64,000 nucleotides of DNA from Rhodococcus oxybenzonivorans (GTDB lineage: Bacteria > Actinomycetota > Actinomycetes > Mycobacteriales > Mycobacteriaceae): positions 62,001 through 126,000 of the forward strand of contig NZ_CP021355.1 of NCBI RefSeq assembly GCF_003130705.1. Direction: 5' to 3'. Below are positions 44,795-53,391 of this stretch, in pieces (position 1 is the first letter of the stretch; each line of letters opens with the position of its first letter). Made by a program: the position numbers and the translations under genes. The notes under the pieces were generated by a model. The model ran no database searches. It was not told the DNA's origin and saw nothing but the letters and a program-made list of their open reading frames with translations.

Positions 44795-45867
44795 TTACGG
44801 TCGGTGATCCTTGTCGTCGGTGGGGTGTTGAGCTTGCAATTCGGTGAGGGTGGCATCGAGTGCGGAGGCCAGTTCGTTGTCCGTGGGTACGACCTCGCGA
44901 AGCTGGTCGGGCAGGGTGTCGTAGGTGTAGTTCGCCACCGCCAGCGGTGCGGGTGCCCCGGCGAGGGAGTATCGGACGGTGTTGTCGTTGCGGCCGGCGC
45001 ACAGCAGGATCCCGATGGTGGGGGCGTGCTGGCCGTGGATCCGCAGGTTCTCGTCGATCCAGGCGACGTAGAAGCCAAGCTTGCCGGCGTATTCGGGTTG
45101 GAACCGTCCGACCTTGAGCTCGACGACCACGAACCGGGACTGAGTCCAGTTGAAGAACAGCAGGTCGATGTAGAAATCGTCGTCGTCGACGGTGAAGTGG
45201 TACTGCCGACCGACGAAGGCGAAGCCGTGGCCGAGTTCGAGCAGGAAGCGTTCGAGCCGGGTCATCAGCGCGGTCTCGAGTTCGCGTTCGGCGACCTTGG
45301 TGGTCAGGCCTAGGAAGTCGAAAACGTATGGGTCGCGGACCAGTTGTTGGGCCAGATCCGAGTCCTCGCGGGCAGGTGGTCGGAAAAGTTCGACGGCGCG
45401 GCCGCGATCCGCTCGTGCAGACGCCCGGCGATCTGGTGGGCCAGGACGTCGCGGGACCAGCCGTGTTCGGCCGCTTGGGCGGCGTACCACTCACGGTGCG
45501 GCTGAGTGTCGAGCTTGTCGAGCAGGACAGTGACGTGCCCCCACGGCAATCGTGCAACGGGGCGTTGCACGATTTCATCGGGCCAGGCCGCAGCGAACGA
45601 GCGCATATAGAACAGGTTGCGCCGGGACAGTCCGCGCATGTCCGGGAAGGCGGAGCGCAGGTCCTTCGCGAGCTGGTCGATGACCTTGGTGCCCCACCCC
45701 TGTGCCTGTTGCCGCTCCAAGATGGCCCGGCCGAGGTCCCAGTACAGCAGCAGGAGCTCGGTGTTGACGACCCGTGACGCCCGGGTCCGGGACCGGCTCA
45801 CCTGCGCCTTGAGCTGCTCGAGGAACCGGGGGTAGTCGTCGGGCAACATCAACGCAGGATCTGTCAC
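44795..45867 (-). pseudogene. YhcG-type (DUF1016) nuclease, frameshifted
   Basis: Starts at GTG 45867 (AAGGA 7 nt upstream; an ATG lies 18 nt earlier). N-terminal DUF1016 part: YPRFLEQLKAQVSRSRTRAS, VNTELLLLYWDLGRAILERQ, GLSRRNLFYMRSFAAAWPDE and WGHVTVLLDKL. After SDHLPA a one-base shift near 45370 moves the PD-(D/E)XK part into the next frame: DSDLAQQLVRDPYVFDFLGL, HFTVDDDDFYIDLLFFNWTQ and RFVVVELKVGRFQPEYAGKL (D...ELK site). YhcG proteins occur in restriction-like and phage-defence settings. Total length of about 358 residues is normal. Confidence 0.82.
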
Positions 45868-46114
45868 CGCCCCATCCTTGCGCATGGCTTTTACGGGGAG
45901 GACACCCGCCGCCGACGTCGTGTGTCACTGATCGAGGTCTCATCAACGGTCGAATGGGAGACGACGAGGAGGGCCTCACCGGTCGAGTGCCACGGGACAC
46001 CGCAAGGGGCCTGGTAACCGCGGAGGCGAATACATCGCAACGCCCCCGCCCGCGACCCACTGACCAGCAGCCGCGGTCGATCAGTTCGTGTGGGTGAAGA
46101 GGTCGTCCGGTTGA

Positions 46115-46945
46115 TCAGTCCGGCTGCGTCCGGCGTCGCGCCTGACGGCGGACGTGGCGGGCCATGAGATACGCCCGGTTCTTCTCGCCGCGGAAGATCT
46201 CGCGATTAACCGCCTGCTCGATCATTCCCGGGGCCTCGAGCACACGCTGCGCGGCCAGACGCATCAACTCGGCACGATCGGACCCCACCTGTGCGGCCAA
46301 AGTGTCGAGCCTGTCCCGCAGCGGGGCATCGAAGTGCACATTCACCCTGGCGGAAAAGATTTCGGGCCGAAGATCGCGCAACGGTGCGATGGCCTCCAGG
46401 TCCGCGGTGAGATCACCGGGCTCATCGAGGAGGCGCCGCAGGGCAACCCGAAGAAGCGCGGTGCTGAGCTTGTCCCCGTGTCGGCCGGCGAGGCCCCAGA
46501 TCTGTTGCCTGCTGGACGGGTTGACCATGACCTCGACCTTCTCGGACAGTCCGGTCCGCCCGGTCTCGCGGAGCATCGGATGTTTGTAGCGGCCGGGGGT
46601 TTCCAGGAATCGGTGCAGGGCAATCCGCATGAGTGCGCTGACCGTGGTGTCGTACCGGGCGGCCAGCGCCGTGAACTTCTGTACTGTGTCCGGTTCCAGT
46701 TTGAGCGTGAGCATGACCAGCGGGATCGCCCGCCGAACTGCCGAGAGTCGCCGCGCCTCCTCGAGACGATTGCCGACCGCTTTGGGCTGGGTGACCAGTC
46801 GTCGGCAGGCTACGCGGATCAGCGCCCCGAACCGGCGCGGTCCGATGCCCTCGGCCATCTCGTCGAGTCGGTTTTTGGTCTCCGGGTCGAAGCGCAGCGC
46901 GATGGGATCACCCACCGGGATCCGCCCTGGCCTCGACTCCGTCAT
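46115..46945 (-). CDS. Protein with four tandem ribbon-helix-helix-like repeats
   Basis: This 276-residue product contains four copies of a strand-helix-helix unit at about residues 13-54, 77-117, 135-176 and 198-239. Each has a strand (IALRFD, VMLTLKL, EKVEVMV, ARVNVHF), then helix A (KNRLDEMA, QKFTALAA, RQQIWGLA, RDRLDTLA) and helix B (GALIRVACRRL, SALMRIALHRFL, TALLRVALRRLL, AELMRLAAQRVL) followed by a Pro. Normal ribbon-helix-helix proteins carry one unit and dimerise; here two pseudo-dimers could form in one chain. The C-terminus is strongly basic. I do not recognise this architecture. ATG 46945 is the start. Confidence 0.7.
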   Translation of the reverse strand: MTESRPGRIPVGDPIALRFDPETKNRLDEMAEGIGPRRFGALIRVACRRLVTQPKAVGNRLEEARRLSAVRRAIPLVMLTLKLEPDTVQKFTALAARYDTTVSALMRIALHRFLETPGRYKHPMLRETGRTGLSEKVEVMVNPSSRQQIWGLAGRHGDKLSTALLRVALRRLLDEPGDLTADLEAIAPLRDLRPEIFSARVNVHFDAPLRDRLDTLAAQVGSDRAELMRLAAQRVLEAPGMIEQAVNREIFRGEKNRAYLMARHVRRQARRRTQPD

Positions 46946-47015
46946 CCCTCGATCTTCCCGTCCTTCTCGTCCGCCGGTGCGCATCAGTGTGCCCCGGCAT
47001 CGGCCGGCCGTTCCA

Positions 47016-47333
47016 TCACTCGCACTCGGCGGTGATCGCCGATGCAGGACACCACTGGGTGATTTCGAGACTCCCCCGCTTGTTACCGGTGGGAATTGCG
47101 AACGTACATGCCGCCAGCCATTCGCCCCGGGAGGTACGCCCCCAAGCCCGGAGCAGTCCGCGGACTCGAACATCCAGGTCGAGCCCTTCGGCTCGCACTC
47201 GAAGGGGCAGGTCATTCGCGGATCGTCCGCCGTCATGAGCGATGGCGGCCGAGACGTCGACCATGACCCGCTGAGGTGGGTCGACGACCCGCCACGGCTT
47301 CGGGTCGTAGACCGGCTCCCATTGTTCGAACAC
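47016..47333 (-). CDS. Hypothetical protein upstream of the repeat protein
   Basis: About 105 residues from GTG 47333 (VFEQWEPVYDPKPWRVVDPP), with RVMVDVSAAIAHDGGRSAND and EGLDLDVRVRGLLRAWGR; no recognised domain. The same frame continues open well upstream without an obvious start, so the exact N-terminus is uncertain. It ends 70 bp before the four-repeat gene on the same strand, so a two-gene unit is likely. The divergent mIHF gene lies 170 bp away. Confidence 0.5.
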   Translation of the reverse strand: MFEQWEPVYDPKPWRVVDPPQRVMVDVSAAIAHDGGRSANDLPLRVRAEGLDLDVRVRGLLRAWGRTSRGEWLAACTFAIPTGNKRGSLEITQWCPASAITAECE

Positions 47334-47502
47334 ACTTTCGATCTTAACTGTTATCGTGATGGTCGCCGCCAGCGGTCGGCGAGGGAAGCGCGGGCCGCTG
47401 GCGTCGCCCTTCGTTTCCACGCCGAGTCGGCGCTCTACCTGGCACGATAAACCCGAAACCCGCCCCATCGTGGGCGATGAGAGACACCGAGGAGACCCGC
47501 AT

Positions 47503-47814
47503 ATGGCATTGCCCCTCATGACCCCCGAGCAGCGTGCCGAAGCACTGGAGAAAGCCGCGGTAGCACGGAAAGCACGGACCGAACTGCTGTCCGCGGTGAA
47601 GGCCGGTGACCTCACGGTCGCAGGAGTCCTCGCGAAGGCGGAGACGGACGACATCGTCAAGAAGACCAAGGTATCGGCCCTGGTCAAGGCCCTGCCTGGC
47701 GTCGGGAAGGTACGGGCAACGCAAATCCTCGAGGAGCTGTCGATCGCTGACACCCGCCGAATCGGTGGCCTGGGCACGAACCAGCGTCAGGCACTCCTCG
47801 ACATCACCGCCTGA
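47503..47814 (+). CDS. mihF: Actinobacterial integration host factor
   Basis: This 103-residue nucleoid-associated protein reads MALPLMTPEQRAEALEKAAV, ARKARTELLSAVKAGDLTVA and a helix-two-turn-helix core TKVSALVKALPGVGKVRATQ, ending IGGLGTNQRQALL. It matches mycobacterial mIHF (Rv1388) closely. mIHF bends DNA, supports phage L5 integration and is essential in mycobacteria. An additional copy on a mobile replicon would act as a plasmid-borne nucleoid protein. GAGGAG precedes the ATG. It is divergent from the repeat-protein gene. Confidence 0.92.
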   Translation: MALPLMTPEQRAEALEKAAVARKARTELLSAVKAGDLTVAGVLAKAETDDIVKKTKVSALVKALPGVGKVRATQILEELSIADTRRIGGLGTNQRQALLDITA

Positions 47815-48316
47815 CCCGGCAAAGACCGGAATATCAGCGGCCGCGAGGCCGTTGAAAGACGCGACGGTGTTCGACCCAGTGCCCCGGGTACCACATCAGA
47901 ATCGTCGCTTCGAGCGACCACTTGCCGAGAGGCGCACTGGCGGGCACCGTCACCCTGACCGGGTCAGACCTACAGTGCGTAGCGTGCCCCGGGCAGGATA
48001 CGAAGCCGCTGACACCACCAGCTGCCGGCGGCTTCCCACGGAAAAGGCCCTCGAAGGGACAGGTCGAGACCGGCTTGCCGCCCTGCGTCAGCTCCGCCGA
48101 TTGACACTGCCCGAACCCTCACGTCGACACGACGCGTCGAGCGGGACCGACTAGGGTATTGCGTGAATCAGGCGTGCCCGGTAGTCCGGAGTATCGGGCG
48201 TGTTCAGGCCGCGCCGGTTCAGCACGGAGCCGCCCAGGCGAGGGAAAGCCACCGGCTTCAATCCCCGCAGGAAGTGAACCACCACGGCCCGGCTCGTCAG
48301 GGCGGACAATCGGCGG
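47815..48316. other. Intergenic carrying repeat copy B
   Basis: This 500-bp gap lies between mIHF and the DNA ligase gene. A plus-strand frame continues without features. The recognisable content is the 92-bp repeat at 48133-48224. Confidence 0.4.
48133..48224 (+). repeat. 92-bp imperfect direct repeat, copy B
   Basis: The partner of 39169-39260 in the same orientation, with the shared core CCGGTAGTCCGGAGT and the right-hand GCGCCGGTTCAGCA. Differences are mostly transitions. Confidence 0.65.
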
Positions 48317-49321
48317 GTGGGCCATGCTCAACGTGGGCTGATTGCCCCGATGTTGGCGACCCTGGGCACTTTGCCTGCGGGTGAATCCAGTGGATCCTGG
48401 GCAGCGGAAATCAAGTACGACGGCTGCCGACTGCTGGCCTCTGCCGGTGGCCGAAGCGATCCGGTTCTGTGGTCGCGGAATCTGAACGTGGTGACGTCGT
48501 CGTATCCGGAACTGGTCGAGGCCTTGGCCGACGCTTTTGGCGGCGGCCGCCGGGTGGTGCTCGACGGGGAGGTCGTTGCGTTGGGAGCCGATGGGCGGCC
48601 TTCGTTCGGCCGTTTGCAACGACGCATGCATGTGGCGCGCCCGTCGACGGTGCTGCGCCGCCAGGTCACGGTCAACTTTTTCGCGTTCGACCTGCTTGTT
48701 CTGAACGGCAAGGATGTGATGTCGGTGCCGTATCTCGATCGCCGGTCGGCACTCGCCGAGCTTGTCCCCTCACACGGTGCGGGTCTGCCGGTACAGGCAC
48801 CTCCGCATTGGCTCGGACTGAGCGCGGACACCATGCTCGGTGTGGCCCGTGAAACCGGGATGGAAGGTGTGGTTTTCAAGAAGGTGTCCTCGATCTACCT
48901 GCCGGGCAGGAGAACTCGTTCGTGGGTGAAAACTCTTGTGAGACAGAGAATGTCGGCCATCGTGATTGGCTGGGTCGCGGGCGGTGGGGCGCAGCGGAAC
49001 GTGGTCGGATCGCTCATCCTTGGCGCCTATGACACCGAGGGAGTCTTGAGGCACATCGGTCATGTAGGGACCGGTTTTACTGCCTCGATGCGCCGGCAAC
49101 TGCGCGACCAACTGGGGAAACTTGAGCGCCCGACCAGCCCCCTTCCAGCCTCGTCAACACATGGTGACGCGCCTCGTGGTGTGTCTTGGGTCGAGCCTCG
49201 GGTTGTCGTTGACGTCGAGTTCCGCGAGTTCAGCGAGAGTGGCGGCCTGAGACACTCGTCGTTCAAAGGGCAGCGATCGGATATCCCGCCCGAGGACGCC
49301 ACCCTGCCCGAGCAGCGCTGA
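48317..49321 (+). CDS. ATP-dependent DNA ligase (LigC/LigD-type)
   Basis: This 334-residue ligase seals nicks using ATP. The adenylated lysine is K33 in AAEIKYDGCRLLA. Other motifs are VLDGEVVALGADGRPSFGRL, FFAFDLLVLNGKDVM, EGVVFKKVSSIYLPGRRTRS-WVK and an OB-fold region with VGSLILGAYDTEGVLRHIGH then VGTGFT. It has the ligase and OB domains only, without polymerase or phosphoesterase modules, as in mycobacterial LigC. GTG 48317 (GCGGG upstream) or ATG 48350 may start it. It lies alone on its strand. Confidence 0.9.
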   Translation: MGHAQRGLIAPMLATLGTLPAGESSGSWAAEIKYDGCRLLASAGGRSDPVLWSRNLNVVTSSYPELVEALADAFGGGRRVVLDGEVVALGADGRPSFGRLQRRMHVARPSTVLRRQVTVNFFAFDLLVLNGKDVMSVPYLDRRSALAELVPSHGAGLPVQAPPHWLGLSADTMLGVARETGMEGVVFKKVSSIYLPGRRTRSWVKTLVRQRMSAIVIGWVAGGGAQRNVVGSLILGAYDTEGVLRHIGHVGTGFTASMRRQLRDQLGKLERPTSPLPASSTHGDAPRGVSWVEPRVVVDVEFREFSESGGLRHSSFKGQRSDIPPEDATLPEQR

Positions 49322-49427
49322 CGGGAACGCCATCCGCTGCAGAAACCGCCGCTGGTGGGTCTGGGAGAATGAAGCTCTCCGAGCTAGAGGATCACGTGGA
49401 AGTCGGGGAGAGAGTTAGGCATGGCGT

Positions 49428-49619
49428 ATGACTGAGAATCCGGCAACCCCCGCTGCTGTGACGATCGGCGACACGGTACGGCTGCACCCTCAGGGGGTTT
49501 CGAGGTTCAAGATCCTCGATATCGAGGACGGCCGAGCACTGATCGAGGCCGTGGTGCAAAGCCCAGGCACCTACCCGTTCAGCGTCCAGGTGAAATATCT
49601 CGTCCCAGCCGATTCCTAG
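49428..49619 (+). CDS. Small hypothetical protein
   Basis: This 63-residue protein reads MTENPATPAAVTIGDTVRLH, QGVSRFKILDIEDGRALIEA and SVQVKYLVPAD, a short SH3-like or KOW-like all-beta pattern. No family is asserted. Its last 40 bp overlap the 3' end of a convergent gene. The start signal is weak. Composition and continuous beta-strand periodicity support coding. Confidence 0.55.
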   Translation: MTENPATPAAVTIGDTVRLHPQGVSRFKILDIEDGRALIEAVVQSPGTYPFSVQVKYLVPADS

Positions 49620-49956
49620 CGCCCCACACCCCCGGATCAGGCTTTCTGTCACGCGCCCGGGCCATCCGATCAGCCAAGCGGCGCACCGCCCGCTCGTCGG
49701 GGATACCGACCATCCTGGCGCGCTCGTGGGCCGCAAGGAACGCCGTGATCTCTGCGTTCCCGTGCTGGCGGTCTCGGTGCTGGAACGCTCGGCGCGCCTC
49801 GGCCAGGTCCTCGAGGACCAACCACTGGAAGCGATCTAGATTGGCGGCGATCTCGGCCATCCGCGCACGCTGTGATCGAGCCTCGCGCCACCGGTGGGCC
49901 AGGGACGCCGCGGACAGCAGCGCATCGACGACGACACCGCGGAACTCGCTGATCAC
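49579..49956 (-). CDS. Hypothetical protein, helical
   Basis: This 125-residue, largely alpha-helical and Arg/Ala-rich protein (MISEFRGVVVDALLSAASLA, then ARSQRARMAEIAANLDRFQW, FLAAHERARMVGIPDERAVR) has coiled-coil character. No domain is recognised. Its ATG overlaps the stop of the upstream gene (ATGA at 49953-49956), so the two form a coupled pair. Confidence 0.6.
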   Translation of the reverse strand: MISEFRGVVVDALLSAASLAHRWREARSQRARMAEIAANLDRFQWLVLEDLAEARRAFQHRDRQHGNAEITAFLAAHERARMVGIPDERAVRRLADRMARARDRKPDPGVWGARNRLGRDISPGR

Positions 49957-50297
49957 GGAGCGGCCGTTTCCTCATCACCGGCCACGCTGGACACAGTCCG
50001 CCCACTCCTTGCCTGGTCTTCCCGTAAGGTCGCGCGGGCGAGCATCTGCTCCATCTGCGGCCACCCGAACCGGAGATCGGCAGGTGTCATCCCCGCGCGG
50101 GTATCCAGGTCCGGCTCGAACGCAGTGAAGACCACCCTCGCCGCCGGTGCGAGAACATCGCATTCAACGGCGTGCACGGTCTCATAAGGCCACCGTTCCT
50201 CGTTGCCAGCGGTGTCGGGCTCTCCGAACAGCTCGGTCAGTCGGTGCCGAACGTAACCGAGCTGTTCGAGTTCGGTCTCGGTGCAAAAGTCAGTCAA
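49953..50297 (-). CDS. Hypothetical protein, partner of the preceding gene
   Basis: This 114-residue protein starts at TTG (MTDFCTETELEQLGYVRHRL after GGGGGAG) and contains ELFGEPDTAGNEERWPYETV and RVVFTAFEPDLDTRAGMTPA. No recognised domain. It overlaps its downstream partner by ATGA. The Swt1-HEPN gene lies upstream on the same strand after 168 bp, so all three may be one unit. Confidence 0.6.
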   Translation of the reverse strand: MTDFCTETELEQLGYVRHRLTELFGEPDTAGNEERWPYETVHAVECDVLAPAARVVFTAFEPDLDTRAGMTPADLRFGWPQMEQMLARATLREDQARSGRTVSSVAGDEETAAP

Positions 50298-50464
50298 AAC
50301 TCCCCCTCGTGCGTTGTCGTTGCCTTGTTCAGGCTGTCGGCCTTTCCCCAGCTACGCAGGATTTCGGCTTCGTCGCCTGACAGTCCCAGTATTTCAGCAA
50401 CTTTGCGCTCTTCGTCTTCCCGGTCGGCGGCAACCACCTGTGCGCTGTCGGTCGCAGTAATGTC

Positions 50465-51283
50465 TCAACGGTGGTCGGAGGGTGGGTTGACGGCGTAGTG
50501 AAACATCGCGGTTGCATCCCACGCTGAGGGGCCGGGTAGGCGATGAAATTCCCCACTGCTGCGCAGGGTGATGAGCAGAGGCACCCGCTCACTGACGTCG
50601 GCGCGGGCAAATGTGTAGGACAGGACGACTTCGTTTCCTGTGGCCTCGTCGGTCTGACTGTCCTGACCGGCAGCGTTGTTGCTGAGCTGCCAGTGCAGCT
50701 CTCGGTCCTCGGGGTCAGTGGCGCGGCAGGTGAACGTGACCGTCTCGCCGATCTCCATCCGCACCCCGGTTTGGGTAATCGCGTTCGTGACGCCGTCATG
50801 GATGTTGCCGAAGTTGTCGGTGATCGAGTCGACGACGGGATAGTACATACTCGACTGCTCCTTGGTGTTGCGGTAGATCGCGATGCGGTTCCGGAGTTCG
50901 CCAGAAATTCCGAGAACTAGGTGCTCCTCGAAAGGATGCAGGACACGGGCGTGCATCGTGGGGTTGCGGAACCCGGCGATCTTCGACAGATACGTCTCGA
51001 TGTGCTTCTTCGTGCCCAACGCTGGAGCGAACGCACCCCATCGCTTCTCCAAGATCAGGACTTGGAGCTGGGTGAAATCGGTGTAATCGATCAAGTCGGT
51101 GCTCACCACCGTTGCAGGGCGCCGGCCGCGCTCATCAGCCATCTTTGCAGCGAGCTTCGCCTCGTCTACAACCCCACCCTCGCGCGCCGCCTCCAGCCAG
51201 GACGACCCCAGCACGACGCGAACCAGTTGGCGCAGATCAAGTTCGACTAAACGCACCGCCTCATAGGGATTCACGACATCCAT
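50465..51283 (-). CDS. Swt1-type HEPN domain protein
   Basis: This 272-residue protein has MDVVNPYEAVRLVELDLRQL, a helical N-terminal half, and AGFRNPTMHARVLHPFEEHL (about residues 104-123) with RNPTMH as the HEPN RNx3H ribonuclease signature. The C-terminal half is beta-rich (VTFTCRATDPEDRELHWQLS), probably an Ig-like domain. HEPN proteins often act as toxins or defence RNases. The downstream pair of small genes could be associated, but no antitoxin family is visible. Confidence 0.65.
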   Translation of the reverse strand: MDVVNPYEAVRLVELDLRQLVRVVLGSSWLEAAREGGVVDEAKLAAKMADERGRRPATVVSTDLIDYTDFTQLQVLILEKRWGAFAPALGTKKHIETYLSKIAGFRNPTMHARVLHPFEEHLVLGISGELRNRIAIYRNTKEQSSMYYPVVDSITDNFGNIHDGVTNAITQTGVRMEIGETVTFTCRATDPEDRELHWQLSNNAAGQDSQTDEATGNEVVLSYTFARADVSERVPLLITLRSSGEFHRLPGPSAWDATAMFHYAVNPPSDHR

Positions 51284-51418
51284 TGTCTCAGCCCGACCGA
51301 TACCTCAGCCACACCGCTGGCGCGGGCGATCGAGGGTGTGCAGGCAGGCTCTGAAAATCTGCGCGCATGATCGCTCGGCGCGAGACGGGAGTCGGGCGAC
51401 AGCCGGTCGGAGCCGTGG

Positions 51419-52170
51419 TCAGGAGAGGCCTTCTGGTGCGCTCGGCTTCAGCAAATCCTCGCCGTTGTTCCTGACGTTGTTGACGGCCTTGGACACCGGA
51501 TAGGTGTCCACGCTGCCCGGTTGCGGTGGCGCCATCAAGGATCGGGCGTAGTCGACGTCCGTGTTCGTCGGGTCGAGCCAGTCCGCCCAGTTCTCTTGGG
51601 CCACACTCATCGGCATCCGATCGTGAATATGTCCCACGTCGTCGGTGGCATCGGTGGTGATGACTGCGAACGTGACCACCCACGCGTCCGGGTCGTCGTC
51701 GGGGGCGTCGGGGTTGCGCCAGAAGTCGAAGATGCCGGCCAATGGCAGAATGCCACCGTCGGCCGGATGGATGTAGTACGGCTGCTTGAGCGGTTTCCCG
51801 GACTTGCCGACCTCGTCGGTCGGGAACCACTCGTAGAACCCCGAAACCGGCACAATCCCGCGCCGCGATCTAAAACACTGCCTGTATGCAGGCTTTTCGT
51901 GCACGGTCTCGGCGCGAGCATTGATCATGCGTGAGCCGATCTTCGGATCCTTTGCCCAGAATGGCGTCAAACCCCATTTGAGGTTGCGTAAACTGCCGCT
52001 GGGACTGCTCGTCGCCCGCCTTCGGCACGCGTGCAATCACGACCGGTGAGGTCTTCGTGGGCGCGAGGTTGTAAGTCAGGCTCCATCTCGGGGTCGGCCA
52101 GTTCGGGTTCGATCTCGAAAGTCTCGAGCAGCGTCGTCCTACTCGTCGTCGATGCGTAGCGACCGCACAT
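51419..52170 (-). pseudogene. SOS-response-associated peptidase (SRAP, YedK/HMCES type), frameshifted
   Basis: SRAP proteins crosslink to abasic sites through the N-terminal cysteine. The frame starts MCGRYASTTSRTTLLETFEI with C2 in place. After PEMEPD the family sequence (YNLAPTKTSPVVIARVPKA) continues in another frame, and LRNLKWGLTPFWAKDPKIGS begins a third segment with INARAET, GFYEWF and HDRMP, ending at 51419. Two small shifts near 52073 and 51990 break it. All catalytic elements are otherwise preserved, so errors cannot be excluded. Confidence 0.8.
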
Positions 52171-52582
52171 AATGAACCCTGTCCCTGGTTGCCGGTAGCG
52201 GATGCATGCCGTTGATTTCACTCAAGTACATCCGCGATGACACGCGAGGATCGTATGGGAGGCGCGCTCCATCGGTAAAGTGACTATGACGGTGAATTAG
52301 TCATGCAAGGCGACTGCTGGGCAAGTGGCGAATTTACTAGTTGGATGCCGTGGTTGGAGGACGAAGGCATAAGCGACTCGCATGCGAGCATTACATACTG
52401 GACGTCTGAAGCATCAGTATTTTATTGATCAACTGTCAATCCTCGAACTGTTCGATGTCCTTTCTATGATCACGCACACTAGCGATGACAAAGAACGTTG
52501 GTATAACGAGAAATGGCACCGCAAAGGCCGCCCCGAGCGACAAGTTCGCCAGTGACGTGGAGTCTGTACCTAAGAGGTTGTC

Positions 52583-53391
52583 TCATGTGGGGAGTTTCTT
52601 GAAGCAAGTGAGCGCGGCCGCGAGATGGAGGAATCCGGCAAAGTGCTCGGCGCGGCGTTCATAGCGGATGGTCAGGCGTCGGTAGCCGGTGAGCCAGGCG
52701 ATGGTGCGTTCGATCTTCCACCGGTACCGGCCCAGCCGGTCGTTCCTCTCGATTCCGCGACGAGCGATGCGCGGGACAATGCCCTCTTCGCGCAGCCACC
52801 GGCGGTGCTTGTCGTAGTCGTAGCCCTTATCGGCGCGAAGCTTTCCGGGTTTGCGACGGCGCGGCCCACGTCGGGACTTCACCGCCGGGATCGCGCTGAC
52901 CATCGGTTGCAGCAAGGTGCTGTCGTGGGTGTTCGCCGCGGACACATCGACGACCAGCGGGATTCCATTCGACTCGGACAGGACGTGGATCTTCGACCCC
53001 TTCTTGCCGCGATCGACCGGACTCGGCCCGGTCAGCGATCCCCTTTTTTCGCCCGCACGCTCGCGGCGTCCAGGATCGCTGCCGTCCAGTCGAGTTCACC
53101 GGCGCTACCGAGCCGGTCGAGCACCTCACGGTGCAGTCTCTCGAACACCCCTGCCGCCGCCCAGACGGTAAATCTTCGGTGCGCGGTAGGAACTGTGACC
53201 CCGAACGAGGGCGGCAGATGCCGCCACGCACATCCACTGGTCAGCACGTACACGATCGCGGTGAACACCGCCCGATCATCCACCGGCGCACTGCCACCTC
53301 CCTGCGGCCGTGCGGCGAATCGCGGAATCAACGGTTCGACGATCTCCCACAACGCATCCGGCACCAACCGCAGTGACAACCCATCTAACAC
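52583..53391 (-). CDS. IS5-family transposase (two frames joined by -1 frameshift)
   Basis: The first frame (53391-53032) reads LVPDALWEIVEPLIPRF, VFTAIVYVLTSGCAWRHLPP and ELDWTAAILDAASVRAKKG, then stops. The second frame, one base back, continues SLTGPSPVDRGKKGSKIHVL, VDVSAANTHDSTLLQ, KGYDYDKHRRWLREEGIVP and RYRWKIERTIAWLTGYRRL, giving the DDE residues. The shift point is a run of six A followed by G. Fusion gives about 269 residues, normal for this group. The intact pieces and ends suggest it is functional. Confidence 0.88.
53044..53050 (-). promoter_or_regulatory. Programmed -1 frameshift site (A AAA AAG)
   Basis: On the coding strand a heptamer of six A then G lies at the junction of the two transposase frames, 11 nt before the stop of the first frame. 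The second frame is -1 relative to the first, as required for slippage. Confidence 0.7.

Noticed and set aside
39169..48224. 92-bp repeats considered as attachment sites of an integrated phage
   Set aside because: No integrase, tRNA or structural phage genes lie between them, and the copies are too divergent for recent site-specific integration.
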